Part shown: in pieces, positions 7,806 to 16,797 of the stretch
Numbering within the stretch: the first letter of the stretch is position 1
How the letters are laid out: the number at the start of each line of letters is the position of its first letter
Source of the DNA: a virus
Virus record (IMG/VR): IMGVR_UViG_3300021520_000002
Location: 1 to 64,000 of that record
Direction: 5' to 3' (one strand)
Length of the DNA stretch: 64,000 nucleotides
Made by a program: the position numbers and the translations under genes
The notes under the pieces: generated by a model
Databases searched by the model: none
Seen by the model: the letters and a program-made list of their open reading frames with translations, nothing else
What the model was told of the DNA's origin: nothing

Positions 7806-10565
7806 ATGTTAACTGAAGACATAAAAAATAAATATCAAATTCAAAGAGAAAAAGCGGCAGCAGATCTTGCCGAAATAAAAAATATAATAACTTTAATAGA
7901 AAAGAAAGACAGTCAAATAAAAGAGAAATGTGATTTTTTACAAACTCTAGTTGATAGTTTACCAACTCCAATTTATGTTAAAGATCTTAATTTAAGATAT
8001 AAAGTTTGTAATGATGCTTTAGCCATTTTAATGGGAGTTAATAGAGAAAGTATTATCGGCAAAACTCTAACAGAGATCTATTCAGATAATGATGAAAGTA
8101 GATTTATGTATGAAAAAGATATGGAACTTCTTGAAAATGGTGGAACACAAACTTTCGATTATGAAATTGCTGGGATAGGTAAACATCCACAAATTTTAAA
8201 TTTTAACAGATCTATATTTAGAGATGAAAATAGACAGATTGCTGGTATTATTGGTTCTTGTTTTGATATAACTGATAGAGTTAAAAAAGAAAAAGAACTT
8301 AGGGTAGAAAGAGAAAAATTTTATAATGCTTTTGATCAGAGTCCTATACCTAAAGTAATAATACAATATGGAACAGGATTAATTTTAGAGATCAACGAAA
8401 CAGCATTAGAAATGTTTGGTTTTACTCGAGAAGAAATTAAAGACAAAACTGTATATGATTTAAGAACGAATAGTGGAAAATCATTAATTAAAGATTATCA
8501 AGATTTTACTCAAGAATTTTTCTTAAGTCAATTAGATGAAAATAATGGTAGAATTAAAAGTATTGATATTATTATATATACTAAAAATGATGAAGAAAAA
8601 GTTATAGCACTTTCAGCTTCAAAGTATCGAGTTAATGGTGGATTTTGTGTTTTATCTATTTTAAAAGATATTACATATCGAGTATTAGCTGAAAATAAGG
8701 TAAAACAAATTCAACGTAATTATGAAATATTTTTTAACACAATTAATGAATTTCTTTTTGTTCTTGATGAAAATGGAAATATCATTCATATGAATTCGAC
8801 AGTTATTGATCGTCTTGGATATACTAAAGAAGAACTTAAATGTATGAATATTATTTCTCTTCATCCAATTGAACGTCAGGATGATACTAAAAAAATTATT
8901 AGAGATATGCTTGATAAAATTATATCAATATGTCCAATTCCAATCATTACAAAACAAGGCATTCAAATACCAGTTGAAACAAAAATTGCACATGGAGTTT
9001 GGAATGATAAACCTGTAATTTTTGGTGTTTCAAAAGATATTTCAGATCTTAAACTATCAGAAGAAAAATTTTCAAAATTATTTTATATTAATCCGACTGT
9101 TTGTGGTTTAAGTGAATTTGATTCTCATCGATATATTGATGTTAATGAAGCTTTTTATACTTTGCTTGGTTTTGAAAAAGACGAAGTTATTGGTAAAACA
9201 GTACATGAATTAAATATTATAACTCATGATCAAATGAATAAAATATTATTAAATGCTGATATTAATGGAAATATAAAGAATATTGAATCTGATATAAGAT
9301 CTAAAAATGGTAATATAAAACATGTTATATTTTCTTCAGAGAGTTTTTTTGTTCAAGATAAAAAATATCGGTTTGTAGTAGTTCAGGATATTACTGAAAG
9401 AAAAAGAATGGAACAAGAAAATATTAAAATAAAAGAAGAATGGGAAGAAACTTTTAATGTTGTTCCTGAGCTTATTGCTATTTTAGATAATGATCATACT
9501 ATAATTAGAGTTAACAAATCTTTTACCGATAGATTTAATAATTCAATGGATTATTTTATCGGCAAGAAATGTTATGAAATTGTTCATAATAATGATAATG
9601 TACCAGAAGAATGTCCACATGCTCAATTATTATTAGATGGAAAACAACATGTTCAGGAAGGATATGATAATCTTCTTAAAGGTTATTTTATAGTAACTTG
9701 TTCTCCAATATTTAATGATAATAAAGAATTGATTGGAAGTGTACATTCAATGATTGATATTACTAAGAGGAAAGAAACAGAAGATAAACTTAAAGAAATT
9801 AGTGAACAATACCAAACTGCTATAGAATTATCAAATGATGCTGTAGCTATTGTTCAAGATGGTAAACATGTTTTTGTTAATAAAAGATTTTTAGAAATTT
9901 TTGGAATTGATTCTTTTGAAGATATTATTGGTAAAGAATATATTAATGTTTATCATAATGATATTGAATTTGTTAGAGATATAAATAGAAGAAGAACTGA
10001 AGGATTAAGAGTACCAAGTAAATATGAATTTAGAGGTTTAAAACTTGGTGATAGAAGAAGTATGTGTATTGAAGTTTCAGCGGCAAAAATTACTTATAAA
10101 GGTAGAGTGGCTACTTTATCATATCTAAGAGATGTTACTGAAAGAAAGAGATATGAGCAATTTCAAAATTTGCCGATATCAACTTTAGATACTATTCCAG
10201 AAATGGTTTGTAGACACGATTCTAATTTTAAATTTACATACGCTAATGAAACATATTGTAAGTTTATTGGTAAGACAAGAGAAAAACTTGAAACTATGAC
10301 TTTATTTGATTTTATGCCATCAGAAGAAGTTGAAAGAGTAAAAGATTATTTAGCTTCTTTTTCAGTTAATAAAACATCTAGTAGTATAGTTAATAAAGTA
10401 ATATTATATAGTGGAGAAATTGTTTACATATATTGGATGAATAGAGCATTTTTCGATTCTGATAATCAATTAATTGAATTACAATCGATAGGTAGAGTTA
10501 GTGATGTATTCGAAATAGAAGATAAGTCAAATAGAAGATTGGATAAGAAAAATTTGGAGAGATAA
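7806..10565 (+). CDS. Seven-PAS-domain protein without an output domain
   Basis: The protein has 919 residues. A short helical start leads into seven successive PAS/PAC units at about 45-160, 165-290, 300-415, 420-535, 540-655, 660-780 and 785-905. Each has an N-x-A/S-x-x-x-x-x-G helix, an IGK-type loop, and most end in D-I-T-(E/D)-R before a helical linker. Unit 5 carries C-Y-E-I and EECPHAQ as in some PAS_4 domains. The C terminus stops after the last PAS: no histidine kinase, GGDEF, EAL or DNA-binding region is visible, and there is no membrane segment. PAS domains bind small ligands or mediate dimerisation; here an interaction hub or a host-signalling decoy is inferred. Confidence 0.8.
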   Translation: MLTEDIKNKYQIQREKAAADLAEIKNIITLIEKKDSQIKEKCDFLQTLVDSLPTPIYVKDLNLRYKVCNDALAILMGVNRESIIGKTLTEIYSDNDESRFMYEKDMELLENGGTQTFDYEIAGIGKHPQILNFNRSIFRDENRQIAGIIGSCFDITDRVKKEKELRVEREKFYNAFDQSPIPKVIIQYGTGLILEINETALEMFGFTREEIKDKTVYDLRTNSGKSLIKDYQDFTQEFFLSQLDENNGRIKSIDIIIYTKNDEEKVIALSASKYRVNGGFCVLSILKDITYRVLAENKVKQIQRNYEIFFNTINEFLFVLDENGNIIHMNSTVIDRLGYTKEELKCMNIISLHPIERQDDTKKIIRDMLDKIISICPIPIITKQGIQIPVETKIAHGVWNDKPVIFGVSKDISDLKLSEEKFSKLFYINPTVCGLSEFDSHRYIDVNEAFYTLLGFEKDEVIGKTVHELNIITHDQMNKILLNADINGNIKNIESDIRSKNGNIKHVIFSSESFFVQDKKYRFVVVQDITERKRMEQENIKIKEEWEETFNVVPELIAILDNDHTIIRVNKSFTDRFNNSMDYFIGKKCYEIVHNNDNVPEECPHAQLLLDGKQHVQEGYDNLLKGYFIVTCSPIFNDNKELIGSVHSMIDITKRKETEDKLKEISEQYQTAIELSNDAVAIVQDGKHVFVNKRFLEIFGIDSFEDIIGKEYINVYHNDIEFVRDINRRRTEGLRVPSKYEFRGLKLGDRRSMCIEVSAAKITYKGRVATLSYLRDVTERKRYEQFQNLPISTLDTIPEMVCRHDSNFKFTYANETYCKFIGKTREKLETMTLFDFMPSEEVERVKDYLASFSVNKTSSSIVNKVILYSGEIVYIYWMNRAFFDSDNQLIELQSIGRVSDVFEIEDKSNRRLDKKNLER

Positions 10566-10570
10566 AGAAA

Positions 10571-10960
10571 ATGACAACAACTAAATGGATTTTAGTTTTA
10601 TTAGGTATTGTTGCTATATTTGGTTTAGCTTGGGGTGTTGATAATCATTTTAGAACTGCTAGTGAACAGAAACGTATTGATGCAGAAATTAAAAAGAAAA
10701 CGGATGAAATTACAAAAACATACACTGATCAAAAAACAGTTCTTGAAGGTCAAGTTACTAACAAGCAAAATGAGATAGCTAATAAAAACATTTTACTGAA
10801 AGAGAAGGATAAGAAACTTAAAGAGTCTGAAACAAAGGTAGCAGCACTTCAAGTTGATAAAGTTAGGTTAGAAAAACTGTTAGCGTCAGTTCTTCTTCCT
10901 ACAAATATTGAAGAGACAAAGAAAAGGTTACAAGATTTAGGAGTTGTATTATGCAAATAA
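10571..10960 (+). CDS. Putative inner-membrane spanin (i-spanin-like)
   Basis: The 129 residues include one N-terminal membrane anchor (about 5-24, ILVLLGIVAIFGLAWGV) followed by a long coiled coil to about residue 115. That is the layout of Rz-type i-spanins, which link the inner membrane to an outer-membrane partner during lysis of Gram-negative cells. The gene overlaps the next secreted coiled-coil gene by ten bases, as spanin pairs often do. Assignment rests on layout and context. Confidence 0.5.
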   Translation: MTTTKWILVLLGIVAIFGLAWGVDNHFRTASEQKRIDAEIKKKTDEITKTYTDQKTVLEGQVTNKQNEIANKNILLKEKDKKLKESETKVAALQVDKVRLEKLLASVLLPTNIEETKKRLQDLGVVLCK

Positions 10961-11439
10961 AACCATTATATAAGTATTTAGTTTTTGCCTTTAGTATTTT
11001 AATGTTCATTTTTCTTTTATTAGCATCCACAGCATTTTCTCAAGAAATTAAAACAATACCAATTCAAACTTGTGTTCCGATAAATTCTGATTCTGCAGCT
11101 AAGATGGTTGTTGAATTAGAACAGTGTCGAATTAGAACACAGGAACTGGATAACATCAATTTACAAGCAGGTGAATTGGTAAAACAAGTAGTTACTTATA
11201 AAGAGCGTGAAGAAATATTTCTTCAGAAAGAGGAACTATATAAACAAATAATTGAATTACAGAAACAACAGATAGTTGCAGCTGAGACTGCTATGACCCA
11301 ATATAAAGAACATATTAAGTTTGTTCAGACAAGTTATCAACAATTATTAAAAGATGCTAAACCAAATCCTTTTGTAGATTTTTTAAAATCTCTTTTATTT
11401 ATGGGAGCTGGTGTAGCAGCAGGAGTTGCTATTCATTAG
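10951..11439 (+). CDS. Secreted coiled-coil protein, possible spanin partner
   Basis: This 162-residue protein has a signal-like start (LVFAFSILMFIFLLLASTAF then SQE), a Cys at about 31, a coiled coil from 40 to 130 and a hydrophobic Gly/Ala segment at the end (SLLFMGAGVAAGVAI). It has no obvious lipobox, so it is not a classical o-spanin lipoprotein; a unimolecular spanin-like or envelope-spanning role is possible. The ATG lies inside the upstream gene. Confidence 0.45.
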   Translation: MQIKPLYKYLVFAFSILMFIFLLLASTAFSQEIKTIPIQTCVPINSDSAAKMVVELEQCRIRTQELDNINLQAGELVKQVVTYKEREEIFLQKEELYKQIIELQKQQIVAAETAMTQYKEHIKFVQTSYQQLLKDAKPNPFVDFLKSLLFMGAGVAAGVAIH

Positions 11440-11454
11440 AAATGGAGGTTAATT

Positions 11455-11781
11455 ATGTTAGAGAGATTTAGAGCAGTATTTAAAGATAGTTGGAATTGGA
11501 CAATGATAGAACTTGAGCGTATGTGGTTTGTATTAATACTTTCAATATTGATAATTGTTCCAAGTGATAATCGTAGTATTGTTATTTTTGCATTGGGTAT
11601 TGTTACATTAACTACAATTGTTATGCATTTAACAAGAAAAACAATTTGGAGTTATATTGATCTTAAAAAATTAGTCGAGAAAGCGGCAGAATCGTCTACA
11701 GGTGCTGCAGTTGTTGTAGCTGCTGTTATATATTTAATGGCAGTAACAATTCAGTCTGTAATGATATTTTTAAAACCATAG
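11455..11781 (+). CDS. Putative holin
   Basis: The 108 residues have three hydrophobic segments at about 22-37, 41-58 and 84-106, a Lys/Asp-rich turn, and a short tail. Size and topology fit class I holins, which make the inner-membrane lesions that start lysis. It sits between the spanin-like genes and further envelope genes. No sequence-level family match is claimed. Confidence 0.5.
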   Translation: MLERFRAVFKDSWNWTMIELERMWFVLILSILIIVPSDNRSIVIFALGIVTLTTIVMHLTRKTIWSYIDLKKLVEKAAESSTGAAVVVAAVIYLMAVTIQSVMIFLKP

Positions 11782-11794
11782 AAAGGGGGTGTGG

Positions 11795-12178
11795 TTGATC
11801 AAACGTTATATTGCTTATTTGGTTCGGTGGCAATTGTCGACACCTATTCTTGCACCTATAGTTGCTTACTTCAAACATTCACCAGGATTATTTGGTACTT
11901 TTGAAGATTGGATTGGTTCAGCAGTTGCTAATTTAGTTGGTGGATTAATCTTTTTCTGGATTGATAGATTTATATTTTATCATAAACTTAATTTTCCAAT
12001 ATGGCAGATAGAACAAGAAATAATATGTCATGATTGTGGTAAATTAGGAAGAGGTTATCGTTTAGTAAAAGATGATAATCTTAAATATGATAGAACTAAA
12101 GATTTACAACCAGAATTTAGATGTGAATATTGTTCCAAAATAAAACACAATACAATTTGTGTATCAGAATTAAATTAA
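11795..12178 (+). CDS. Two-segment membrane protein with C-terminal zinc ribbon
   Basis: The TTG start at 11795 (MIKRYIAYLVRWQLSTP) is preferred because GAAAGGGG lies at a normal distance; the GTG at 11789 would overlap it. Residues 5-25 and about 38-60 are hydrophobic. The cytosolic-type tail has two CxxC pairs (Cys 78/81 and 110/113), a likely zinc ribbon. It lies within the lysis block. The combination is unusual and its job is unknown. Confidence 0.55.
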   Translation: MIKRYIAYLVRWQLSTPILAPIVAYFKHSPGLFGTFEDWIGSAVANLVGGLIFFWIDRFIFYHKLNFPIWQIEQEIICHDCGKLGRGYRLVKDDNLKYDRTKDLQPEFRCEYCSKIKHNTICVSELN

Positions 12179-12196
12179 ATAAGGAGAAACAGAGAA

Positions 12197-12367
12197 ATGT
12201 CAGATGATAAGATAGTTTGTAAAGAATGTAACGAAGAATTTGAATTTACGGAAGGTGAACAGAAGTTTTTTGCCGATAAAGGATTTCCCGCACCTATAAG
12301 ATGTCCTGAATGTCGTAAGTCTAAAAAATCTAATGGCAATAAAAGTCAAGATGGTAACAAAAAATAA
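12197..12367 (+). CDS. Small zinc-ribbon protein
   Basis: This 56-residue protein has C-K-E-C near residue 8, FTEGEQKFFADKGFP in the middle and C-P-E-C at 36-39, the pattern of small zinc-ribbon (zf-trcl type) proteins. The ATG follows AAGGAGAAACAGAGAA. Its 3' end overlaps the nuclease gene that follows, so the two are probably translationally coupled. It may bind nucleic acid or partner with the nuclease (inference). Confidence 0.75.
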   Translation: MSDDKIVCKECNEEFEFTEGEQKFFADKGFPAPIRCPECRKSKKSNGNKSQDGNKK

Positions 12368-12749
12368 AAGAAGAAAGAGATATCAATATAAAGGTAAAAG
12401 AATATCGAAGGGTGAAAAACGAGTTGCCCAGTTCTTAGACACGTATAATATAAACTACATAAGAGAATATAAATTCCTTGATTGTCTTAGTGAACTGGGT
12501 AACCCTCTTCGTTTTGATTTTTATTTACCAACATTTAATTTATTAATTGAATATGACGGAATGCAACATTTTAAGCCGATAAATAAATATCCAAAGGCAA
12601 AAAAATCTCATATACTAACAGTAGTTCATGATTATATTAAAAAGGTATATGTTGAGAAAAATAATATTTATTTTTTTAGAATTTCATATAAAGATTATGA
12701 AAATATTGAAACATTATTAAAACAGTTTTTAAACATAGGAGAGAACTAG
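12333..12749 (+). CDS. PD-(D/E)xK-type endonuclease
   Basis: The central block RFDFYLPTFNLLIEYDGMQHF matches the D-x(n)-E-x-D-G-x-Q-H core seen in Vsr-like and homing PD-(D/E)xK nucleases; the acidic residues would bind metal. The first 25 residues are very basic. An alternative ATG at 12351 would shorten it by six residues; neither start has a good ribosome binding site, consistent with coupling to the overlapping zinc-ribbon gene. It could be a free-standing homing nuclease. Confidence 0.65.
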   Translation: MAIKVKMVTKNKRRKRYQYKGKRISKGEKRVAQFLDTYNINYIREYKFLDCLSELGNPLRFDFYLPTFNLLIEYDGMQHFKPINKYPKAKKSHILTVVHDYIKKVYVEKNNIYFFRISYKDYENIETLLKQFLNIGEN

Positions 12750-12752
12750 AAA

Positions 12753-13337
12753 ATGATAAGAGAAATAAAAATAGATGTAAATAATCATCCATTTAAATTA
12801 GAAGAAGTATTATATGGTAATGAATTTGTACAATTATCGGAAAGAGTTTTATTATGTCATTTAGCGGCAGAATGTACTGGAAATATTTTAGAAATTGGTT
12901 GTAATAAAGGAATAACAACACGTATGCTTGCTTTAAATAATCCATATAAAATTATTTATGGAGTTGATTATGTTGAAGAGAATACAGGTGATCTTCAACA
13001 AGCTGCAGAAAAACCACCAGAAATAGCTATGTATGCTAGGGATCTTAAAAATGTAGTATTACTTGACTTGGATTCAAGGAAACTTAACTATGATTTATTA
13101 TTTCAGAATGTTGAATTAATATTTCTTGATGGAAATCACACATATGATTTTGTTAAAATTGATAGTGAAAAAGCTCTTAGTTATATGAAGAAAAGAGGTA
13201 GTGGAACAATTATATGGCACGATTATTGGAAGCCACAACCATGGATAGGTGTAATGGATTATGTAGATCAATTCATAGCACCAAATTATGAAATGATTAA
13301 AATTGGGGGAATGGTCGCTTGCCGATTTAAATTCTAA
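12753..13337 (+). CDS. Class I SAM-dependent methyltransferase
   Basis: This 194-residue protein has motif I LEIGCNKG at about 46-53, an acidic end of beta-2 (IYGVDYVEEN), and IFLDGNHTYDFVKID with IIWHDYW later, as in Methyltransf_24-type enzymes that often modify sugars. The first eight residues, MIREIKID, are identical to the start of the heptosyltransferase fusion at 14148. Together with that gene it probably belongs to a glycan-modification set. Substrate unknown. Confidence 0.75.
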   Translation: MIREIKIDVNNHPFKLEEVLYGNEFVQLSERVLLCHLAAECTGNILEIGCNKGITTRMLALNNPYKIIYGVDYVEENTGDLQQAAEKPPEIAMYARDLKNVVLLDLDSRKLNYDLLFQNVELIFLDGNHTYDFVKIDSEKALSYMKKRGSGTIIWHDYWKPQPWIGVMDYVDQFIAPNYEMIKIGGMVACRFKF

Positions 13338-13347
13338 GGTGGTAATT

Positions 13348-14130
13348 ATGAAGATTATTAGAATAATTTTAATGATAGTTATGGCTGGAGTAATTTTATG
13401 TTTTATTATTGGTGATTTATTTCCACAGGATAAAATTCCACCAAATTCAGTTCAATATCTTCCAGTACTTAAACAATTACTTGAAAGAGATTGGCCGCAA
13501 GGAACTCCTAAATCTTTAATGGCTGGTCAAGTTGAACAAGAGACTTGTATATCTTTAACTCATAAAAAATGTTGGTCACCAACAGCTGAATTAAAGACAA
13601 GTAGAGAATATGGCTTTGGATTAGGTCAAATAACTATTGCGTATGATGCTTCAGGTAAAGAACGTTTTAATAATTTTTTAGATGTTAAAAAAATAGATAA
13701 AAGATTAGAGAAGTGGGAATGGACTGATAGATATAATCCAAATTATCAACTACAAGCTTTAGTTATGAAAGATAGATATAATTATAATCTTATGAAAGGT
13801 TGGGCTGCTGATCACGAGAATAAGATGAATTTTACAATGAATGCTTATAATGGTGGTCTTGGTGGATTAATAAAAGATAGACAATTATGTCAAACTAAAG
13901 CTAATTGTAATCCAAATATTTGGTTTGGTAATGTTGCATTATATTCTTATAAAGCTAAAAATAAAGTTGCTGGCTATGGTAAATCGTTTTTTGAGATTAA
14001 TAGAGAATATGTTGATAATATTAGAAATAAGAGAAGTGCTAAATATACTAGTTATTTAGAACCATTACCGGCAAAAAAAGAAATCTTGCCGGTTAAAAAA
14101 GATTGTTGGATAACTTTAATATTTAAATAA
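13348..14130 (+). CDS. Membrane-anchored lytic transglycosylase (endolysin-like)
   Basis: The protein has 260 residues. A hydrophobic N-terminal segment (about 3-22) acts as signal anchor. The SLT-like core has AGQVEQET (Glu 63 is the likely catalytic acid), REYGFGLGQIT, and NAYNGG, matching the E...GxxQ...AYN order of soluble lytic transglycosylase domains that cut peptidoglycan. The start at 13348 follows AAGGTGGTAATT; the reading frame is open 15 codons further upstream, inside the preceding gene. Lysis or peptidoglycan penetration are both possible. ACCGGCAA and TTGCCGGT lie as an inverted pair at 14067-14093. Confidence 0.75.
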   Translation: MKIIRIILMIVMAGVILCFIIGDLFPQDKIPPNSVQYLPVLKQLLERDWPQGTPKSLMAGQVEQETCISLTHKKCWSPTAELKTSREYGFGLGQITIAYDASGKERFNNFLDVKKIDKRLEKWEWTDRYNPNYQLQALVMKDRYNYNLMKGWAADHENKMNFTMNAYNGGLGGLIKDRQLCQTKANCNPNIWFGNVALYSYKAKNKVAGYGKSFFEINREYVDNIRNKRSAKYTSYLEPLPAKKEILPVKKDCWITLIFK

Positions 14131-14147
14131 AAATAGGAAAAATAAAA

Positions 14148-15839
14148 ATGATAAGAGAAATAAAAATAGATTTTTTAGAAAGAGTGAGAGTTGAAATTCT
14201 TGGAGAACCAGATGGTAATAAATATTTGGTAGAATTTATTAATCAAGATACTAGAATATTAGAATATTCAAGAGAGATGTATATTAATAATTGGGCAGTT
14301 TATATTAAATCATATTTTGTTAATTGGTTAATAAGAGTTACTGGACCAAATTATAAATATGAATATAAATATGATTGTACTGATAAAAAAGTAGTTGTTT
14401 ATTTTTCAGGTACAGGATTAGGTGATGCAATTGCTTGGTTACCAGCTTGTGTGGAATTTGTTAAGAAACATAATTGTAATTTATATGTTATGACAAATTG
14501 GGCAAAATTATTTAGTAAAGTTTATCCTGAAATCAACTTTGTAAATTTTGCCGATACAACAAATGAATATGCTCGATATAGAATTAATCTTTATCATAAT
14601 GATAAGAATAGAAATCACCAACCAAATGATTGGAGAACAATTCCTTTACAACAAATATCATCTGATATTCTTGGAATAGAATATAAAGAATCTGCTCCTA
14701 AAATAGATGTTAGTAATATAAAAACTTCTATGGTAAAAAGACCAAAAAAATATGTTTGTATATCTGAACATACTGCTTTAGGTTATTGTAAGTTATGGCA
14801 TTATCCAGGAGGATGGCAAGAAGTTGTTGATTATTTAATATCTAAAGATTATGAGGTTGTTGTTATAAGTACAGAACCAACTAAATTAGTTAATGTAATT
14901 GATATGACAAACAATTCTATTGAAGTTACTATGGGATTGTTAATGAATTGTGAGTTTTATATTGGAGTAGCATCTGGTTTAGCTTGGTTATCATGGACTT
15001 TAGGTAAGAGAGTTATTATGTTTTCTGGATTCAGTTTACCGTGGTGTGAGTTTCAAACAAACAACTATAGAATTTCTGGTGTAGGAAATTGTGTAGGTTG
15101 TTTACATGATGTATTTATCGACACATCCAGGTGGAACTCAAACTGTCCCAGAAACCAAGATAACACTTGTACTAAACAAATAACACCAAAGATGGTAACT
15201 AATATGATTGATAGATTGGTTCCATCAATAAACATTCCAATAAGTTCATTTCAAGGAGATTATGTGTTTGAAACTACAAAGGCAAATAAAAGAAGACAAA
15301 AGATAGAATTATTTCATAGAATTTTTAAAGGAAAAGGAATTGATATTGGTGCTGGTCAAGATAATGTAAATAAAGATAATATTTTTAAAGATGTTGAGTA
15401 TTGTGAGAGTTTTGATGTTGGACATGGAGATGCTCAATATATAAATTCTTATAAGCCAGAAAATTTTTATGATTTTGTACATAGTTCACATTGTTTAGAA
15501 CATATGGTTGATCCTTTTGAAGCTATTAAAAATTGGTTTTCTTTAGTTAAACCAGGTGGTTATTTAGTAGTTACAGTTCCAGATGAAGATTTATATGAAC
15601 AAGGATATTGGCCATCAAAGTTTTCAACATGTCACAATTGGACTATGACAATTAATAAAGAAAAATCATGGAGTCCAAAATCAGTTAATGTTTTAGGACT
15701 AATTCAATCTCTTGAAAAATATGAAATTATTAAAATTGAATTAGTTGATGTGAATTATAATTATTCTTTAAAGAATTTCGATCAATGTTTAAATGAAGCA
15801 GAATGTTGTGTTGAATTTATAATTCGTAAAAAAGAATAA
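14148..15839 (+). CDS. O-heptosyltransferase-like protein fused to a methyltransferase
   Basis: The protein has 563 residues. Residues 1-355 follow the layout of autotransporter strand-loop-strand O-heptosyltransferases (TibC/BAHT, GT-B fold): an N-terminal small domain, SGTGLGDAIAWLPACVEF, WRTIPLQQISSDILGIEYKE, YIGVASGLAWLSWTLGK, and an iron-finger-like set Cys 315, 318, 333, 341. Such enzymes add heptose to Ser on repeat proteins. Residues about 380-563 form a methyltransferase: GIDIGAG, then SSHCLEH and VKPGGYLVVTVP. It lies near the Ser/Thr-rich fibres, which are plausible substrates (inference). Confidence 0.75.
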   Translation: MIREIKIDFLERVRVEILGEPDGNKYLVEFINQDTRILEYSREMYINNWAVYIKSYFVNWLIRVTGPNYKYEYKYDCTDKKVVVYFSGTGLGDAIAWLPACVEFVKKHNCNLYVMTNWAKLFSKVYPEINFVNFADTTNEYARYRINLYHNDKNRNHQPNDWRTIPLQQISSDILGIEYKESAPKIDVSNIKTSMVKRPKKYVCISEHTALGYCKLWHYPGGWQEVVDYLISKDYEVVVISTEPTKLVNVIDMTNNSIEVTMGLLMNCEFYIGVASGLAWLSWTLGKRVIMFSGFSLPWCEFQTNNYRISGVGNCVGCLHDVFIDTSRWNSNCPRNQDNTCTKQITPKMVTNMIDRLVPSINIPISSFQGDYVFETTKANKRRQKIELFHRIFKGKGIDIGAGQDNVNKDNIFKDVEYCESFDVGHGDAQYINSYKPENFYDFVHSSHCLEHMVDPFEAIKNWFSLVKPGGYLVVTVPDEDLYEQGYWPSKFSTCHNWTMTINKEKSWSPKSVNVLGLIQSLEKYEIIKIELVDVNYNYSLKNFDQCLNEAECCVEFIIRKKE

Positions 15840-15855
15840 ATTTTAAGAGGATGAT

Positions 15856-16551
15856 ATGATGTCTGTAATGTACTTATTTGAAGGTAAACCAGATAATCCA
15901 AACAGTGTAATTCTGTTGAATGAATACTATCCTAAAGGATTAACTCAACAACAAATCTATGATTATTACATGAATAATAAGAATAAGGTTCTCAATCAAG
16001 TTAAGAATAGAGAAGTGATGTTCTTTTTTGCAGTATCAAAGAATCAATTTATTGTTCGAAGAAAAGCTGCTGATGAATATTATAAACTTACTCCTGAGAA
16101 CTATGAAGACATGATTAATGGAAGAGTTGTATCAATTCATTCAACAATGAGTTCAAATGAAGAGTTTGGTATTATTGATATTGATTTTCATATTTTTGAT
16201 CAATGTAAGAAAGCTGCCGCTGAAATATATGATTATTTATTTAAGTTTTATAATAAGAATCTACAAATAAGATATACAGGTAAACAATCATTTCATATTG
16301 TTTATAATTTTAATAGATCATATAGAATTGAAACTGTTAAAGATTATTTGAAAGATGCTTTACATGGGCTTAATAAACAATATATTATTGGCGGCAAAAG
16401 ATCTGAAGAAAAAATAAATCTTGATCTTTCAAGTAATAAATATCGTGGTGGTTTTATTACTTTAAATTCATTATCAATAAATGGACTAAGATGTATGGAA
16501 ATAAAAAGAGAAGACTTAGACAAGTTTGTACAGAATCAGGCAAGAATCTAA
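15856..16551 (+). CDS. Capsid-targeted LigD-type primase-polymerase (AEP)
   Basis: The 231 residues start MMSVMYLFE|G, aligned residue for residue with the MISISxLFE leaders of its neighbours; Leu-Phe-Glu at 7-9 fits a prohead-protease site. The rest matches the archaeo-eukaryotic primase / LigD-polymerase fold: EYYPKGLTQQQIYDYY, metal-binding Asp108-x-Asp110 in IIDID, Ser145-x-His147 in KQSFHIVY, a third Asp190 (INLD), and an ending NSLSINGLRCMEIKREDL like the SLR-type end of LigD Pol. Bacterial LigD Pol fills and extends broken DNA ends in NHEJ. No Ku or ligase gene is seen here. The start at 15856 keeps the leader register. Confidence 0.8.
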   Translation: MMSVMYLFEGKPDNPNSVILLNEYYPKGLTQQQIYDYYMNNKNKVLNQVKNREVMFFFAVSKNQFIVRRKAADEYYKLTPENYEDMINGRVVSIHSTMSSNEEFGIIDIDFHIFDQCKKAAAEIYDYLFKFYNKNLQIRYTGKQSFHIVYNFNRSYRIETVKDYLKDALHGLNKQYIIGGKRSEEKINLDLSSNKYRGGFITLNSLSINGLRCMEIKREDLDKFVQNQARI

Positions 16552-16563
16552 GTTGGGGGTTTT

Positions 16564-16797
16564 ATGGTGTCTATATCTAATTTATTCGAAATCAATTTAA
16601 AATATGTGCCGATAGAAAAACAGAAAATGGGTGTAAGTGATAATTTTAAACATTATCTTGAAAGACTTAAATCAGATAGAGAAAAGATATTAGGTAAATC
16701 AGAAAGTGAAAATATTAATCCATTAAGACAATTTGGAAAAACAGAAACTGTAAATAGCAATCCAAATCCAATGAAACAGTTTGGGGTAGAAATATGA
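16564..16797 (+). CDS. Predicted internal head protein, LFE leader (register 9)
   Basis: The leader is MVSISNLFE|I. The mature part is 68 residues, Lys-rich, and holds two copies of NP-L/M-R/K-QFG near the end (about 56-62 and 68-74). No domain is recognised. The stop codon overlaps the next start (ATGA), so the genes are co-translated. Confidence 0.65.
   Translation: MVSISNLFEINLKYVPIEKQKMGVSDNFKHYLERLKSDREKILGKSESENINPLRQFGKTETVNSNPNPMKQFGVEI

Noticed and set aside
7806-10565. Histidine kinase annotation for the PAS protein
   Set aside because: No H-box, N-box or G-box ATP-binding region is present after the last PAS domain; the protein ends about 14 residues later.
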